Positions 61,944 through 64,000 of a stretch of 64,000 nt of DNA are shown here, piece by piece. The notes under the pieces were generated by a model that ran no database searches, had not been told where the DNA came from, and was given only the letters and a program-made list of their open reading frames with translations. Source of the DNA: Jannaschia sp. GRR-S6-38. GTDB taxonomy: Bacteria > Pseudomonadota > Alphaproteobacteria > Rhodobacterales > Rhodobacteraceae. Positions within the stretch are counted from its first letter, which is position 1; each line of letters starts with the position of its first letter. The stretch covers positions 1,178,001 through 1,242,000 of the forward strand of contig NZ_CP122537.1 in assembly GCF_029853695.1 (NCBI RefSeq), in the 5' to 3' direction. The translations under genes were made by a program, and so were the position numbers.

Positions 61944-62015
61944 ACCCCGAAGTATTTCTGGCCAGAGGAAGACCGGCACAGCCCGCGCGGGCCGGATCGA
62001 TGGCGCGGGGCCGCA

Positions 62016-62030
62016 TTAACCAATTCGTAA
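62016..62030 (+). promoter_or_regulatory. TTAACC-N4-TCGTAA motif before dprA, possible CtrA-type site
   Basis: TTAACCAATTCGTAA ends 24 bp before the dprA ATG. CtrA controls competence-type genes including dprA in Rhodobacteraceae, so a CtrA-like site here is plausible. Confidence 0.45.
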
Positions 62031-62054
62031 CCCGAGGCCGGCCAGATGTGAGGC

Positions 62055-63242
62055 ATGGATTACGACCTGCCCGAGCTTCTGCGCGTGCCCGAAACCCTGG
62101 CAGAGGGGCCGCTGCCGCTCTTCGATGCGCCGCCGCCGCAGGACGAGCTGTTCGCGCGGCTGCGGCTGGCGCGATCGCGCCGCGTGGGTCCCGCGACCTT
62201 CCGGCGGCTGATCGCCGCGCATGGCGATGCGAGGACCGCGCTCGCGGCTTTGCCCGAGATCGCCGCGCAGGCCGGCGACCGCGACTACGCCGCCGCCGAC
62301 CCCGAGGAGATCCGCCGCGAGGTGCGCGCCGCGAAGAAGGCGGGCGCGCGGCTTTTGACGCTGGGCGCGCCGGGCTATCCGAAGCGGCTGGAAGAGGTGT
62401 CGGACGCGCCGCCCGTGCTCTGGGTGCAGGGCGAGCCGAAGCTGCTGGCGCGGCGAACGGTGGCCGTGGTCGGGACGCGCAACGCCTCGAGCCTGGCGCT
62501 GCGGATGGCGCGCGCGCTGGGCCGCGACCTCGCGGCGGCCAGCGTCACGGTCGTCTCGGGCCTCGCCCGCGGCGTCGATGCGGCCGCCCATGACGCCGCG
62601 CTGGCGGGCGGGACCGCGGCGGTGCATGCGGGCGGGCTCGACTGCCCCTACCCGGCCGAGAATACGGGGCTCGCCGCGAAGATCGCCGCCGAGGGCTGCG
62701 CGCTGTCGGAACGGCCGATGGGCCTCCGGCCGACCGCGCGCGACTTCCCGCGCCGCAACCGGATCGTCTCGGGCGTCGCGCAGGCGGTGATCGTGGTCGA
62801 GGCGGCGGCGCGCTCGGGCTCGATGATCACGGCGCGCGACGCGGCCGACCAGGGGCGCGAGGTCTTGGCCGTGCCGGGCCACCCGTTCGACACGCGCGCC
62901 GCGGGCTGCCTGATGCTGCTGCGCGACGGGGCGACCCTGCTGCGCGGCGTGGATGACGTCCTGGAAGTGCTGGCGCGGCTCGACACGCCCGGGGCGCAGG
63001 ACGAAGCGCCGCCGCCCGCCGCGCAACCGCCCGTCATGGCGCCGCCGGCCCCCGACAGCGCCGCGCTGCAGGCGCGCATCCTCGCCCTGCTCTCCCCGGT
63101 CCCGGTCGCGGAGGACCAGTTGCTGCGCGACCTGAGTGCCGGGGGCGCGCTGCCCGCCGCCGCGCTCGCCGCGGAGCTGTCCGAGATGGAACTGGCCGGA
63201 CGGCTGTCCCGCCGCGCGGGCGGCGGCATCGTCAGCGTCTGA
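62055..63242 (+). CDS. dprA: DNA-processing protein DprA
   Basis: 395 aa. Rossmann-like core: VAVVGTRNASSLALRMARAL, VTVVSGLARGVDAAAHDAAL, GLDCPYPAENTGLAAKIA and SGSMITARDAADQGREVLAV; the C-terminal part ends in a winged-helix domain (LLRDLSAGGALPAAALAAEL). DprA loads RecA on incoming single-stranded DNA during natural transformation and in gene transfer agent uptake. Confidence 0.95.
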   Translation: MDYDLPELLRVPETLAEGPLPLFDAPPPQDELFARLRLARSRRVGPATFRRLIAAHGDARTALAALPEIAAQAGDRDYAAADPEEIRREVRAAKKAGARLLTLGAPGYPKRLEEVSDAPPVLWVQGEPKLLARRTVAVVGTRNASSLALRMARALGRDLAAASVTVVSGLARGVDAAAHDAALAGGTAAVHAGGLDCPYPAENTGLAAKIAAEGCALSERPMGLRPTARDFPRRNRIVSGVAQAVIVVEAAARSGSMITARDAADQGREVLAVPGHPFDTRAAGCLMLLRDGATLLRGVDDVLEVLARLDTPGAQDEAPPPAAQPPVMAPPAPDSAALQARILALLSPVPVAEDQLLRDLSAGGALPAAALAAELSEMELAGRLSRRAGGGIVSV

Positions 63243-63732
63243 CCCCGGAGACGGGAGGCTCTAGGCCGGGCGGCGCGTGCGATCCGGTCCGGGCCTATGG
63301 CCGCAGGGCCGGAGAAACGCGCCCGGACCCGGCTCCAACTGCCTGCGAGCCGCTTGCGGACGCGCTGGAAGGTCGAGCGCGATCAGAATGGGACGACCCA
63401 ATGGAGAGCCCTCGGATCGCGCGCGACACCGCGCCGGGCGGGCCAGCGGATGCCCGCGACCACGCATCCGATCGGATCCCGGTGCAAGCCCGCGCCGTTG
63501 CCCCTCGGCGCGCCCGGACCGATGACCCGCCCCGATCCCGGCCGCGCCGCGAGAGCGATCACGGACCGCTCCGCCCGCCGCGAAAATACGCCCCGTAGGG
63601 GCGGCGCCGGGGACGCGATTTCGCCGCCCCGTCGCGGCATTGACAAATTCCGGACCCTCGCCACATGGTCCCCGGCCCAAGGCCCCAAGCCATTGGCCCG
63701 CCATCCGTCCATCCGTTTTCGAGGTTCCGCCA
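63243..63732 (+). other. 490-bp region between dprA and topA
   Basis: No convincing gene: the open frames here are Arg/Pro/Gly-rich shadows. It contains CCCCGTAGGGG (63591-63601 approx.) and the topA promoter at its right end. Otherwise nothing recognised. Confidence 0.5.
63640..63668 (+). promoter_or_regulatory. possible promoter of topA
   Basis: TTGACA at 63640-63645, 17-nt spacer, then ACATGG (63663-63668) as a weak -10. The leader to the topA ATG would be about 60 nt. Confidence 0.4.
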
Positions 63733-64000
63733 ATGCCCGTCGTCGTCGTCGAATCCCCGGCCAAGGCCAAGACCATCAACGGATACCTGGGCAAGGATTA
63801 CACCGTTCTGGCCAGCTACGGCCATGTCCGTGACCTCGTCGGCAAGGACGGCTCCGTCGATACGGATAACGGGTTCGACATGACCTGGGAGATCCCCGCC
63901 GACAGCAAGAAGCGCATCAAGGAGATCGCCGATGCGCTGGCCGAGGATCCCGACCTGATCCTCGCCACCGACCCCGACCGTGAGGGCGAGGCGATCTCGT
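63733..64000 (+). CDS. topA: DNA topoisomerase I, 5' part
   Basis: 89 residues visible before the window ends. PVVVVESPAKAKTINGYLGK and ILATDPDREGEAIS belong to the TOPRIM domain, with the acidic DPDRE metal site. Relaxes negative supercoils. Runs off the right edge. Confidence 0.96.
   Translation, partial: MPVVVVESPAKAKTINGYLGKDYTVLASYGHVRDLVGKDGSVDTDNGFDMTWEIPADSKKRIKEIADALAEDPDLILATDPDREGEAIS

Noticed and set aside
63243..63732. Several 60-180-codon frames between dprA and topA
   Set aside because: Arg/Pro/Gly-rich shadows with no signal, motif or ribosome site.

Overview
The window is 64 kb of GC-rich bacterial chromosome, densely coded on both strands. The gene content and order point to an alphaproteobacterium of the Rhodobacteraceae. 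The main signs are a split FO operon with both b and b' subunits (atpI-atpB-atpE-atpX-atpF), the block ctaC-ctaB-small ORF-ctaG-ctaE-SURF1-thrC-M16 protease, tldD divergent from ctaC, and several family-typical domains of unknown function (DUF5928, DUF3750, DUF2927). I cannot name a genus or species. No rRNA, tRNA or CRISPR array was seen.

Layout. 1-1.7 kb: partial D-amino-acid transaminase, D-Ala-D-Ala dipeptidase and a small hypothetical gene. 1.8-8.9 kb: corrin-ring genes on the minus strand (cobM, a CbiG-CobJ fusion, cobI, cobL, cobH, a long CbiX with a histidine tail, and a small membrane protein), interrupted by one plus-strand SnoaL-like gene. 9-16 kb: DUF3750, HIT, two glycosyltransferase/sulfotransferase neighbourhoods, a 2-hydroxyacid dehydrogenase and an SH3-like protein. 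16-22.7 kb: M3 peptidase, VOC and PNPOx proteins, small secreted proteins, a DksA/TraR protein divergent from a lipoprotein/entericidin pair across an FNR-type dyad, and a decayed second copy of that pair. 22.7-24 kb: a small accessory islet with a 3' remnant of a REP-associated transposase, a REP-like hairpin and a low-GC AlbA_2 gene. 24-30 kb: lepA, then an operon of a RimB-type protease, a RimK ligase, an aspartoacylase-like enzyme and an unusual DMT-type membrane protein. 30-39 kb: DEAD-box helicase, site-2 protease, sirtuin, L28, meaB, DUF3108, hrpB and a hydrolase. 39-42 kb: FO ATP synthase. 42-50 kb: assorted enzymes, a SulP transporter and purine salvage (mtnP, apt). 50-60 kb: oxidoreductase, M16 protease, thrC and the cytochrome c oxidase assembly cluster. 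60-64 kb: tldD, dprA and the start of topA.

Much of the window is housekeeping: respiration, ATP synthesis, translation, B12 and nucleotide salvage. The parts most worth a second look are the RimB/RimK/acylase/transporter operon, the FNR-box locus with its duplicated lipoprotein module, the transposase-remnant/AlbA islet, the CbiX metal-binding tail, and the intergenic region after apt, which carries a strong terminator between two TTAAC-type motifs.
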